64,000 nucleotides of DNA from Lysinibacillus_B sp031181585 (GTDB taxonomy: Bacteria > Bacillota > Bacilli > Bacillales_A > Planococcaceae), in contig NZ_CP154840.1 of assembly GCF_047301505.1 (NCBI RefSeq), forward strand, positions 1,116,001-1,180,000, given 5' to 3'. Every line of letters begins with the position of its first letter. The stretch's first letter is position 1. The notes below the pieces were generated by a model. That model was not told the DNA's origin, made no database searches, and saw only the letters and a program-made list of their open reading frames with translations. The position numbers and the translations under genes are program-made. Of the stretch, positions 50,939 to 59,211 are shown in pieces.

Positions 50939-51595
50939 ATGCTAATAAACAATCAGAATGTAAGGTTTTGGTGGCTATTCATTTCACCATTTTTCATTAT
51001 ATTACTAGGGTTTTTGACCGCTGTATTTTTCAATCATTTCATTGGAGGATGGGCGTGGATTCCGCTGGCGATAGTATATTGGAGCTTACTTGGTCTTTTT
51101 ATATGGGCTTTTAAAGGGGATAAAAGCCTGGGTGACTGGTTTAAAAAATCAAAGAAAGCTCCTTTTTGGGTAACCATCACAATGCTGGTCGGAATGTTTC
51201 CATTAACAATCCTTATAATGAGTTATCATTTGTTTGATTCGATTTGGTTAATTATCTTTTGGTTAATGTTTGCTTTCATTAATCCTTGGTTTGAGGAATA
51301 CTATTGGCGCGGTGTTTTACTAGATGGCTTATTAACTAAATTTCCTAAATGGTTTGCTGTTTTATATACAACCCTGCTTTTCGTTATTAGCCATCCATTA
51401 ATGTGGGGAGTATTTTCCTATGCAAGTAAGTCTTATCATTTGTATTTATATTTATCAGCAGCAGGAATCGTATGGGCGGTTACCTATTTAAAAACGAAGA
51501 GTTTACGTTATATTATTCTCTCCCATTTTATTGTAGATATAGGGAATGTAACTGTATTAACATTCTTGAATATTTACGTACCGCCTACTATGTAG
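50939..51595 (+). CDS. CPBP-family intramembrane metalloprotease
   Basis: Membrane protein of 218 residues of the CAAX protease/bacteriocin-processing family. Catalytic motifs: NPWFEEYYWRGVLLDGLL (EExxxR), VISHPLMWG (His) and ILSHFIVDIGN (second His). About six to seven membrane segments. It is partnered with a TetR repressor. In Firmicutes such proteins serve in peptide maturation, immunity or envelope stress; no bacteriocin gene was seen here. It is probably not the B. subtilis ypbD orthologue, since it lies outside the ypb block. Confidence 0.87.
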   Translation: MLINNQNVRFWWLFISPFFIILLGFLTAVFFNHFIGGWAWIPLAIVYWSLLGLFIWAFKGDKSLGDWFKKSKKAPFWVTITMLVGMFPLTILIMSYHLFDSIWLIIFWLMFAFINPWFEEYYWRGVLLDGLLTKFPKWFAVLYTTLLFVISHPLMWGVFSYASKSYHLYLYLSAAGIVWAVTYLKTKSLRYIILSHFIVDIGNVTVLTFLNIYVPPTM

Positions 51596-51639
51596 AGTGA
51601 AGCCTCTTTTTATTTACATTAGATATTGCATGTTTAGCG

Positions 51640-51775
51640 AATATCAGAGTCCTCTATTCCCCGGTGGCAGCAGCCGAGGTTGCGGCGCTGCCTCCAAACT
51701 TTCGTTACTTATTTAGACGGGTTGTCCCGCCGACGCATTTAAAGCATATTGGGGAAGCGGTGGAAATCGTATAAA
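51640..51775 (+). pseudogene. Decayed duplicate of the epimerase 3' end
   Basis: Bases 51650-51775 resemble the end of the epimerase gene at 49775-49910: matching blocks include GGCAGCAGCC..AGGTTGC, CCGCCGACGCA, TTAAAG-ATATTGG and a final GAAATCGTATAA against GAAATTATATAA. The homology continues past the stop into the downstream hairpin region (to about 51860). It implies an old duplication with the tetR-CPBP pair now between the copies. Confidence 0.7.
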
Positions 51776-51860
51776 AAGATTAATCCTCTCTTACAAGAAG
51801 CGGTGGAGCTATTCAATTAAGAATGGCAGTACAGTTTTTGGGGAGGATTTTTTATGCTTC

Positions 51861-52202
51861 TACTGCGCATGAAAGCCACCTGAAATATTTCAGCCTCTAT
51901 TACTGCACTAGATCTTCTTGAAGCAGTTCACGAAGCGATGCGCTTATTGATGGGCAGTCATATGGTAAAAGGCATGTGATAATAAATTTATGCCCTAATT
52001 TAATCGGTAAGAGAATTAGTAACGAAAGCCGATACGGTTAGCTGAAATAATGTGTAATGAGTGGAGAATAATTGTGACTTTTGTGGTAAATAGTTAAAAA
52101 GAAAAAAATATATGATTTTTATGAAACCATAACGTGCTGGTTTTCGTATAAGTTTTATATACCTTTTGAAAGTATGAAAATTCAGAGTTTATAAGAAAAA
52201 TA
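51861..52202. other. Intergenic region before the first CNNM gene
   Basis: No gene is supported. It contains the 24-base motif at 52124-52147 that recurs at 54747-54770, and AT-rich promoter-like sequence. Confidence 0.5.
52124..52147 (+). repeat. 24-base motif, copy 1
   Basis: Begins AAACCATAACGTGCTG and ends TTTTCGT. It differs from the copy at 54747-54770 at three of 24 positions. It lies about 80 bases before the ribosome site of the first CNNM gene. Role unknown. Confidence 0.55.
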
Positions 52203-52238
52203 ATGGAGGTGAATCCCTCGACGTGAGGGAACATATTG
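52203..52238 (+). promoter_or_regulatory. Ribosome site, hairpin and TTG start of CNNM gene 1
   Basis: GGAGGT (52205-52210), then stem TCCCTC/GAGGGA (52214-52219, 52225-52230) with loop GACGT, then TTG at 52236. The linear gap from GGAGG to TTG is 26 bases; without the 17-base hairpin it is 9, an ideal spacing. The same layout, with a compensatory base-pair change, precedes CNNM gene 2. Confidence 0.75.
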
Positions 52239-53552
52239 GACTCGAGTATATTGAATATCATTTTATTAATTGTCTTTTTAGGGCTGACAGCATTTTTCGT
52301 AGCAGCAGAGTTTGCTGTTGTCAAAATCCGTAAATCAAGAATCGACCAGCTGATTGTGGAAGGTAATAAAAAGGCTGTCATTGCCAAGAAAGTAGCAAGT
52401 GATCTTGATTATTATTTATCCGCTTGTCAATTAGGTATTACCATTACAGCGATTGGTCTGGGTGCTTTCACAAAGCCTTATGTCAAACAATTGATGTATC
52501 CCGTATTCGAATGGTTAAATACGCCGGATACCGTGATGAATGTATTATCTTATGGTATCTCGCTTGCTATCGTAAGTTATTTACACGTAGTAATCGGGGA
52601 AATGGCACCTAAAACATTAGCGATTCAGTTCTCTGAAAAAATGACATTACTCTTAGCTCCGTCGCTTTACTATTTTGGTAAAGTCATGTATCCGTTTATT
52701 AAAGCACTAAACGGTACATCGCGCCTATTATTACGTGCAGTGGGTGTGAAGTCAGCTAGTGAAGACCAAGCTTATTCGGAAGAAGAGCTGAAAATAATCA
52801 TGGCACAAAGTTTCCAGGGCGGGGAAATTGATAAAGAGGAATTGGAATACATGGAAAATGTATTTGCATTTGATGAGCACGTTGTAAAGGATGTTATGGT
52901 TCCCCGTACGGAAATCGTTACGATTGACCGGGATATGGAAACAAAGCAAATTGTCTCAATTTTGGATGAACATAGGTATACCCGTTATCCGGTTGTTGAA
53001 GAAAATGATAAGGATAAAATTATCGGCTTTGTCAATGCCAATAAGCTGCTGAGCCGCATCGTAACGAAACGACAAACGAATTTGACGGATTTTGTCCGTC
53101 CAATACCATTTGTATTTGAACAAACTCCGATTCAGGATGCATTGTTGAAAATGCAGGAGGAACGTGTGCATATTGCGGTCGTGATAGATGAATATGGAGG
53201 GACTGCAGGTGTTTTAACGATGGAAGATATTTTGGAGGAGCTTGTAGGTGAAATCCGGGATGAATTTGACGAGGATGAAGTAGATGAAATCCGGAAGACG
53301 GGCGAAAACGAATATATCATTAATAGCCGTGTGCTGCTGGAAGATCTAGAAGATCGCTTTGGCATTGAGTTTGATGATAGTGAAGAGATTGATACAATTG
53401 GCGGCTGGGCTCTTCAGGCAGGGTTAGCCATTGAAGCAGAAGTAACCCAAGGTATCGAAATTCAACAGGGTAATCATGTATGGGTGATTGGTGAAGTGGA
53501 CAAATACCAAATTAAAGAAGTAGTTTTCAAGCAAAATGTTCTTAAACAATAG
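52236..53552 (+). CDS. CNNM/CBS membrane protein (CorC/hemolysin-C-type), copy 1
   Basis: Protein of 438 residues: an N-terminal DUF21/CNNM membrane domain (about residues 1-180, with FFVAAEFAVVKIRKSRIDQLI and YYLSACQLGITITAIGLG), two CBS domains (about 200-330; VMVPRTEIVTID, TRYPVVEE, DEYGGTAGVLTMEDILEELVGEI) and the C-terminal CorC/HlyC transporter-associated domain (about 345-430). Such proteins act in magnesium efflux or homeostasis. It starts at TTG behind the hairpin described above. It is tandem with copy 2, 43 bases apart. Confidence 0.9.
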   Translation: MDSSILNIILLIVFLGLTAFFVAAEFAVVKIRKSRIDQLIVEGNKKAVIAKKVASDLDYYLSACQLGITITAIGLGAFTKPYVKQLMYPVFEWLNTPDTVMNVLSYGISLAIVSYLHVVIGEMAPKTLAIQFSEKMTLLLAPSLYYFGKVMYPFIKALNGTSRLLLRAVGVKSASEDQAYSEEELKIIMAQSFQGGEIDKEELEYMENVFAFDEHVVKDVMVPRTEIVTIDRDMETKQIVSILDEHRYTRYPVVEENDKDKIIGFVNANKLLSRIVTKRQTNLTDFVRPIPFVFEQTPIQDALLKMQEERVHIAVVIDEYGGTAGVLTMEDILEELVGEIRDEFDEDEVDEIRKTGENEYIINSRVLLEDLEDRFGIEFDDSEEIDTIGGWALQAGLAIEAEVTQGIEIQQGNHVWVIGEVDKYQIKEVVFKQNVLKQ

Positions 53553-53562
53553 CGGGTATTTA

Positions 53563-53598
53563 ATGGAGGTGAATCCCTTTTCATAAGGGAATGTATTG
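53563..53598 (+). promoter_or_regulatory. Ribosome site, hairpin and TTG start of CNNM gene 2
   Basis: GGAGGT (53565-53570), stem TCCCTT/AAGGGA (53574-53579, 53585-53590) with loop TTCAT, TTG at 53596. Every distance equals that in copy 1. The loop-closing pair is T-A here and C-G there, so the pairing is kept while the bases change. Confidence 0.75.
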
Positions 53599-54660
53599 GA
53601 CGGAATGATTATACTAAATTTAGCGTTAATTGCATTATTCATTTTGCTGACTGCGTTTTTTGTAGGTGCAGAGTTTGCGATTTTAAAAGTGCGTATGTCA
53701 AGAATTGACCAGCTGATATCAGAAGGAAATAAAAAAGCGGTTATTGCAAAAAAAGTAACACAGAATCTCGATTATTACTTATCGGCATGTCAATTAGGAA
53801 TTACAGTTACAGCGCTTATTCTTGGTGCGCTTGGTGAACCGACAGTGGAAAAAATGCTGGCACCGGTATTTGATACTTTACAGTTAGGTGAAGCACTTTC
53901 AACAGCATTGTCTTATGCGATTGCTTTATCCGTGGTCACATTCCTACATGTAGTGCTTGGGGAATTAATGCCGAAAACGTTAGCGATCCAGTATGCTGAT
54001 AAAATGACGCTGCTGCTGGCACCCCCGCTTTATTGGTTCGGAAAAGTGTCAAAGCCTTTTATTGCGATATTAAATGGTTCAGCTCAGCTTTTATTAAAGG
54101 GGTTTGGTGTAAAGCCGGCAGGGCATGACGAAGTGTACTCAGAAGAAGAGTTGAAGATGATCGTGACGCAAAGTTATGAAGGCGGCGAAATCAATCAAAC
54201 GGAACTTGATTATTTAGAGAACATCTTTGCCTTCGATTCTCGTCAATTAGAGAATATTATGATTCCTCGCTCGGAGATGGTAATGTTAGAAAAGCAGCAA
54301 ACACTGGAGCAAATGGTGGCTGTCATCGAAGAATTCGGCTATACACGATATCCGGTCATTGATGTTACGAAAAAGAAGAATGATGTGATTGGCGTTATCA
54401 ATACAAAGGAAATGTTAACGGATATTGCAGCGGGGCGCTCGAATGATGGGACAGCCTTTATTCATGACATCCTGCGATTTAAATATTCTACAGCCATTAA
54501 AGAGGTTTTCTTGAAAATGCAGCAAACACGCAGGCATATGGCCGTTGTAACAGATGGTAAAGGTGTTATTATAGGACTTGTTACAATGGAAGATATTTTA
54601 TCGGAAATCGTCGGCGAAATTCATGATGAAGATGATGGGGATATCGTTTATACAACATAA
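53596..54660 (+). CDS. CNNM/CBS membrane protein, copy 2 (lacks CorC/HlyC end)
   Basis: Paralogue of 354 residues. The CNNM domain (FFVGAEFAILKVRMSRIDQLIS, YYLSACQLGITVTALILGAL) and two CBS domains (IMIPRSEMVML, TRYPVIDV, TMEDILSEIVGEIHDEDDGD) are kept. The protein stops just after the second CBS domain, so the C-terminal CorC/HlyC domain of copy 1 is absent. TTG start with the same hairpin leader; ATG at 53605 is an in-frame alternative without a good ribosome site. Terminator follows. Confidence 0.9.
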   Translation: MDGMIILNLALIALFILLTAFFVGAEFAILKVRMSRIDQLISEGNKKAVIAKKVTQNLDYYLSACQLGITVTALILGALGEPTVEKMLAPVFDTLQLGEALSTALSYAIALSVVTFLHVVLGELMPKTLAIQYADKMTLLLAPPLYWFGKVSKPFIAILNGSAQLLLKGFGVKPAGHDEVYSEEELKMIVTQSYEGGEINQTELDYLENIFAFDSRQLENIMIPRSEMVMLEKQQTLEQMVAVIEEFGYTRYPVIDVTKKKNDVIGVINTKEMLTDIAAGRSNDGTAFIHDILRFKYSTAIKEVFLKMQQTRRHMAVVTDGKGVIIGLVTMEDILSEIVGEIHDEDDGDIVYTT

Positions 54661-54662
54661 TA

Positions 54663-54712
54663 AAACGGCACTTAGACAGGATAATCTGTTTAAGTGCTCT
54701 TTCTTTTTTAGT
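54663..54712 (+). terminator. Terminator after CNNM gene 2
   Basis: GCACTTAGACAG and CTGTTTAAGTGC form a long stem with a T-rich tail (TTTCTTTTTT). Confidence 0.8.
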
Positions 54713-54746
54713 AAAAAAACATCGAGATAAATGAGAATATATATAA

Positions 54747-54770
54747 AAACCATCACGTGCTGCTTTCCGT
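54747..54770 (+). repeat. 24-base motif, copy 2
   Basis: Begins AAACCATCACGTGCTG and ends TTTCCGT. It matches 52124-52147 at 21 of 24 positions. It lies about 75 bases before the alpha/beta-hydrolase remnant. Confidence 0.55.
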
Positions 54771-54842
54771 CATGATACTATAAATTAAATAATCAAAGAA
54801 TGAAAAGTGCTTGTTGCATTATAAAATACATCCTGCGTCATA

Positions 54843-54962
54843 ATGGGGGGTATTTTAGTGCACGGGGCTGGCGGCAGCTCAACTATTTGGTACAAGCAAA
54901 TTTGCACATACCGCAAGCAATTTATTGTGCTGGTAGTAGATCTGCGAGGTCATGGTGTTTAG
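54843..54962 (+). pseudogene. Alpha/beta-hydrolase N-terminal remnant
   Basis: Reads MGGILVHGAGGSSTIWYKQI, then CTYRKQFIVLVVDLRGHGV and a stop. LVHGAGGSS is the oxyanion-hole motif and VVDLRGHG the second strand of alpha/beta-hydrolases. The rest of the enzyme is absent. Confidence 0.65.
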
Positions 54963-55131
54963 GTAATTGAAAACAATCCAATGAAATTTATGCACGAGTT
55001 AGAAACCTGAGATGCAGCTCTTTTTTTGTAAGTTTTTAATTTGGCCCATTCTCCGCACCAAGATACCCATTTCTCCGTTTTCCCTGTATACTTTTCAACA
55101 GAACACTACAAAAAACGAGGGATTTGATTTG

Positions 55132-56163
55132 ATGCTACGACAAATTCTTTTACATATTTTCTATAAATTAAATAACGAGCGGACAATCAATGCAGCGTAT
55201 CATCTGCTTAGAGGAAAGCGGTCAGGTCAGACGATCCAGGATGTAGGGATTTTCAAGCTGTATCCGTATTTCGGGATCTTGCGGAAGCTTGCGCGTCCTA
55301 CGTTTGAGGACGGGGTGAACGGCCTGCGTGCAGAAGGATGGATTAAGGCCGATGACAACGGTTATTTTGCGTTAACAGAAAGCGGGATTGAGCAGGCAGA
55401 GAAGCTTACACCGATATTTTTTGACGGGTGGCACTATCAGGGCAACGAGCACATATTCTACGGACGGCTGTCTTTGATTGTGCAGAGTCTGTCGAACCAG
55501 TCGGCAGGGATCAGGGCATTTGTACCGATTCAGCGCAATGAGGAAATCCAAGGGTGGTGCCGCAGGTTTTTACTAGAAAGTGATTTTCATTCGGGTGCGC
55601 TTCAGCAGACGCTTTTTAATGAACTAAAGACAAGTATGGAACGGGGCGGGCTTTCGACATTGCAAAAGGAGCTGCTGGTCGAGCGTTTGACAGGTGTTGG
55701 CGTAACCGGAGTCCCATGGCAGCAGCTAAGCTTTGAGCATGAGCTTTCCGAGCTTGACTGCCAGCTGCTGTTCATTAGTGCACTGCATCAGTGGCTTGAT
55801 ATAATCTATCAAAATAAAGAACGCTTTATTTACTTATCGAGGCTTATGGAAACTATACGAATCGATAATGTACTGACGGGCTCTGCTGATCAGACTGCTC
55901 AAATGTATAAACAGGGCTATTCGCTTAAACAAATTAGTGCAATGCGGCGCCTGAAGGTAAGTACGATTGAGGATCATCTGGTGGAGCTGGCGATGAATGA
56001 ACCGACTTTTGATATTACGCCATTCATTTCGCGTGAACAGCACCAAGCCGTACAGCAGGCGGTTAGTATGTATGCAACGAAGAAGCTAAAGGTACTGCAT
56101 GACGCCCTGCCGCATTTATCGTACTTTCAAATCCGGCTCGCGCTGGCAAAAGGGGAGGTGTAG
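55132..56163 (+). CDS. ypbB: YpbB family helix-turn-helix protein, RecS partner
   Basis: Protein of 343 residues, homologous to YpbB, which lies before recS in B. subtilis. The N-terminus LRQILLHIFYKLNNERTINAAYHLLRGKRSGQTIQDV and the C-terminal helicase-associated HTH (YKQGYSLKQISAMRRLKVSTIEDHLVELAM) are visible. The ATG at 55132 has ACGAGGG upstream; the longer frame from 55012 lacks a ribosome site. It lies three bases before recS, so they are co-translated. Role in DNA repair or helicase control is inferred. Confidence 0.9.
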   Translation: MLRQILLHIFYKLNNERTINAAYHLLRGKRSGQTIQDVGIFKLYPYFGILRKLARPTFEDGVNGLRAEGWIKADDNGYFALTESGIEQAEKLTPIFFDGWHYQGNEHIFYGRLSLIVQSLSNQSAGIRAFVPIQRNEEIQGWCRRFLLESDFHSGALQQTLFNELKTSMERGGLSTLQKELLVERLTGVGVTGVPWQQLSFEHELSELDCQLLFISALHQWLDIIYQNKERFIYLSRLMETIRIDNVLTGSADQTAQMYKQGYSLKQISAMRRLKVSTIEDHLVELAMNEPTFDITPFISREQHQAVQQAVSMYATKKLKVLHDALPHLSYFQIRLALAKGEV

Positions 56164-56166
56164 GGA

Positions 56167-57603
56167 ATGCTGGAACAAAAACTACAGGAAATCTTTGGCT
56201 ATAACGAATTCCGTCCAGGGCAAAAGGAAATCATCGAGCAGCTGATGGAAGGGCGCGATTGTGTTGCGCTCCTGCCGACAGGAATGGGGAAGTCGATGTG
56301 CTATCAGCTTCCTGGTTACATGTTTAATAAACCGGTACTGATTGTTTCGCCGCTTTTATCGCTCATGCAGGACCAGGTTGATCAGCTGCGGCAGCGCGGG
56401 GAGAAACGGGTTGTGGCACTTAACTCTTTTTTATCGCCGAATGAAAAGACATATGCACTGCACTTCCTGCACGAATATCGCTTCATTTTTACCTCTCCTG
56501 AGATGCTGACACAGCCTCAGGTAAGACAGCGGCTGCAATCAATGGAGCTGTCATTGATTGTAGCGGACGAGGCGCATTGTATTTCCCAGTGGGGATTTGA
56601 CTTCCGGCCGGACTACTTACGTATTGGAGAGATCCTTGGAGAAAAAAGACCGCCGATTCTTGCCTTGACAGCGACAGCGACCGATTCCGTGCTGGAGGAC
56701 ATCAAGAAGTATCTTTATATGAAACTGCCATATGAATTCATCCATCATGTAAACCGGGAGAACATTAAGCTTGCTAAATATGTGTTTGATAAAAAGGAAG
56801 AGAAGCAGGAATGGATTTTAGAGCATGTTAAAAACACGGAGGGACCGGGTATTGTATATATGTCATCGCGCAAACGCTGCGATGAGTTTAGTCAGCTGCT
56901 CATTGAAAATAACATACGAGCGGCAAGTTATCATGCGGGAAAAGATGCAGAAGACCGACAGTTCATCCAGCAGCAATTCATCCAGAATGATGTGGAGTGG
57001 ATTGCAGCGACGAATGCATTTGGCATGGGGGTGCATAAAGACGATATCCGACAGGTCATTCATGAGTCCATGCCTGCGAATGTGTCCAACTATATGCAGG
57101 AGATTGGGCGTGCAGGGCGAGATGGGAAGGATGCACTGGCCATATTGCTATATGCAGATGGTGATGAACACTATGCCCGGTATGTCGCCATCGAGGACTT
57201 GCCAAAGACAATGCATGTAGATGCATATGCCGCCTACCGACAAATACAGCAAAATCCAAATGTAATGCTAAACGGGGATGGAATATCCGAGACGGCATTC
57301 CGTGTACTTGATTACTGGATGCAGCAGGAACCTCAGGAAGCTGTAAAACGGCGTCTCTTAAATATGGAAGAAAATAAGCATACAGCGGTACGGGAGATGG
57401 CAAATATTATCCATACTTCTACGTGTATGCGGGCAAAACTAGTAGAATATTTTGGGCAAACACTCATAAAGCCCCAGGAAGTATGCTGTACCGAATGTGG
57501 ATTAGAGATTGATAAGATAATTGGGCCACGCAGAAAAGTGACGAAACAGGCGCAAATGACATGGGACGAGCGGCTGCAAAAATTATTATTTGGGCATATT
57601 TGA
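56167..57603 (+). CDS. recS: RecQ-like DNA helicase RecS
   Basis: ATP-dependent DNA helicase of 478 residues. Walker A in LLPTGMGKSMCYQLP, Walker B in VADEAHCISQWGFDFRPDY, motif III ALTATAT, motif V AATNAFGMGVHKDD and motif VI QEIGRAGRDG. A C-terminal zinc site is present (TCMRAKLVEYFG...VCCTECG). No HRDC domain, so it is the short RecS form and not full-length RecQ. RBS GGAGGTG is shared with the ypbB end. Confidence 0.94.
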   Translation: MLEQKLQEIFGYNEFRPGQKEIIEQLMEGRDCVALLPTGMGKSMCYQLPGYMFNKPVLIVSPLLSLMQDQVDQLRQRGEKRVVALNSFLSPNEKTYALHFLHEYRFIFTSPEMLTQPQVRQRLQSMELSLIVADEAHCISQWGFDFRPDYLRIGEILGEKRPPILALTATATDSVLEDIKKYLYMKLPYEFIHHVNRENIKLAKYVFDKKEEKQEWILEHVKNTEGPGIVYMSSRKRCDEFSQLLIENNIRAASYHAGKDAEDRQFIQQQFIQNDVEWIAATNAFGMGVHKDDIRQVIHESMPANVSNYMQEIGRAGRDGKDALAILLYADGDEHYARYVAIEDLPKTMHVDAYAAYRQIQQNPNVMLNGDGISETAFRVLDYWMQQEPQEAVKRRLLNMEENKHTAVREMANIIHTSTCMRAKLVEYFGQTLIKPQEVCCTECGLEIDKIIGPRRKVTKQAQMTWDERLQKLLFGHI

Positions 57604-57680
57604 GCATACGTACCCGTTTACATTTTCCGCAAATTTCGTCATAATATGAACATAGATGGCGAAGTTTGGAGGGTAATGAT

Positions 57681-58346
57681 ATGGCGAAAGAAGACTATCG
57701 CGAAAAAATAGAGGAAGATCGTCAGGAAATCGAAATGGAAGGTTTCCAGTCTAGAGCATCCCGGTCAAAACAAAAAGGTAAAAAACGCAAAAATCCACTT
57801 ATATCTAGTTTACTTGTAATCTTCATTTTTATACCATCACTGGTATTATTGTATGTTAATTTCTTGTACGAGCCTGATAGTCCAGTAGAAACAGTCGAAC
57901 AAAATAATGAGGTTGTTCAAGTCGAGAAAAACGACACGACAGCTAAAGCGGCTGTAGTAGAGGACGATGAGGAAGAGAAAGATGAAAAGGATACTTCTTC
58001 TGATACAGTAGATATTTCTGATGAAAAGCAAAAAGAACTAGCAGCAGCACAGGCAGCAGCAGCGGCTGAAGCTTCAAAAGCAGCTGAACAAAAGGCAAAA
58101 GAGGAAGCTGCGAAGAAGGCTGCTGAGCAAAAGGCAAAGGAAGAGGCTGCAAAAAAAGCGGCTGAACAAAAAGCCAAGGAAGAGGCAGCTAAGCCAAAAA
58201 GAACACATACTGTAAAATCCAACGAAACACTTTACCGTATTGCAATGAATTATTATAATGATCCAAGTGCAGTAGAAAAGATTAAACAAGCAAACGGCAT
58301 GGCTTCAGAATCAATCCAAGTTGGACAAACGTTGATTTTACCATAG
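57681..58346 (+). CDS. ypbE: LysM-domain membrane protein (YpbE-like)
   Basis: Protein of 221 residues: a charged cytoplasmic N-terminus, one membrane segment (about residues 38-58: NPLISSLLVIFIFIPSLVLL), an acidic linker, an Ala/Lys/Glu tandem repeat (AAEQKAKEEAAKK units, about residues 132-175) and a C-terminal LysM domain (HTVKSNETLYRIAMNYYND...QVGQTLILP) that binds peptidoglycan. The ATG at 57681 follows GGAGGGTAATGAT. The place after recS matches ypbE in B. subtilis. Confidence 0.9.
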   Translation: MAKEDYREKIEEDRQEIEMEGFQSRASRSKQKGKKRKNPLISSLLVIFIFIPSLVLLYVNFLYEPDSPVETVEQNNEVVQVEKNDTTAKAAVVEDDEEEKDEKDTSSDTVDISDEKQKELAAAQAAAAAEASKAAEQKAKEEAAKKAAEQKAKEEAAKKAAEQKAKEEAAKPKRTHTVKSNETLYRIAMNYYNDPSAVEKIKQANGMASESIQVGQTLILP

Positions 58347-58392
58347 AGTGAAACAGGATAACCATTTTACAGGTGAATAAGTATAATAATGA

Positions 58393-58426
58393 AAAAAGAC
58401 GGAACCTTAGCGGAGACGTCTTTTTC
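58393..58426 (+). terminator. Terminator after the LysM gene
   Basis: AAAAAGACG and CGTCTTTTTC arms with a loop of about 15 bases. Confidence 0.65.
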
Positions 58427-58447
58427 TAATGGTTAGGAGGAAGCCAA

Positions 58448-59203
58448 TTGAGATCCATTGCCAGAATGTTTTTCGCCGCGCTTCTTTTCATCTTTTACAT
58501 GGTAAGGGAAGCGCATGAAAACAATATACGCAGACATATCGTGCATGCCCGCGGAAAAGAGGATCGATTCTCGATCTTTTTCATAGCGGATGTGCATAAC
58601 CGTAAAATTAATAAAAAAATGCTGGAACAAATTGAACCGGTAGAAGCTGTCATTATCGGCGGAGATTTCGCTGACAAGCGAGTATCCATTCCGCAAATAG
58701 AAATGAATCTGCAAAGACTGCAGTCTCTTGGCCCGATTTATTTTGTATGGGGCAATAATGATAGAGAAGTGGGAGAAGGCAATCTTCTCTCCTTATTTAG
58801 AAAGTACGGAGTGACCATAGTGGAAGATGATGCAGTCCAGCTGCCAAACCGTTCAAATGTCACATGGATCAGTGCTATTAATGACACATCCCAAAAGCAA
58901 TACAGTTTCAAGGATGCGCTTGCGAAATGTAAGGAAGGCGATGTGACGCTATTCATTTCACACAATCCGCAAGTATTTAATCAAGCATATCCAATTCATA
59001 AGCCAGCATTGATGATGGGCGGACATCTCCACGGTGGTCAAATACGGCTTGGCAAGCTCGGTATGCACCCGCACGGCTCATACACAATGCGGGAGGGTGT
59101 GCCGACATTAATCAGCAATGGGTACGGTACAACTCTATTGCCGCTGCGTCTCATGGCAAAGCCGGAATGCCATGTCATTAAGGTGATTTGTGAAGAAGAA
59201 TAA
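58448..59203 (+). CDS. ypbG: Metallophosphoesterase (YpbG/YkuE-like)
   Basis: Calcineurin-like phosphoesterase of 251 residues with an N-terminal hydrophobic anchor (MFFAALLFIFYMV). Metal motifs: FFIADVHNRK (D-x-H), IIGGDFAD (GD), WGNNDRE (GN-x-D/E), FISHNP and GGHLHGGQIRLG. It starts at TTG 58448 after TTAGGAGG; ATG 58466 is an alternative. Substrate unknown. Position matches the ypb block. Confidence 0.88.
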   Translation: MRSIARMFFAALLFIFYMVREAHENNIRRHIVHARGKEDRFSIFFIADVHNRKINKKMLEQIEPVEAVIIGGDFADKRVSIPQIEMNLQRLQSLGPIYFVWGNNDREVGEGNLLSLFRKYGVTIVEDDAVQLPNRSNVTWISAINDTSQKQYSFKDALAKCKEGDVTLFISHNPQVFNQAYPIHKPALMMGGHLHGGQIRLGKLGMHPHGSYTMREGVPTLISNGYGTTLLPLRLMAKPECHVIKVICEEE

Positions 59204-59211
59204 AAGGGGTG

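Noticed and set aside
52203..52226. Mini-ORF MEVNPST (and MEVNPFS at 53563) as leader peptides
   Set aside because: The two are similar, but the start codons overlap the ribosome site of the main gene and have none of their own. The similarity follows from the shared ribosome site and hairpin.
57917..58222. Minus-strand open frames opposite the LysM gene
   Set aside because: They arise from the Ala/Lys/Glu repeat on the plus strand and have low-complexity products.
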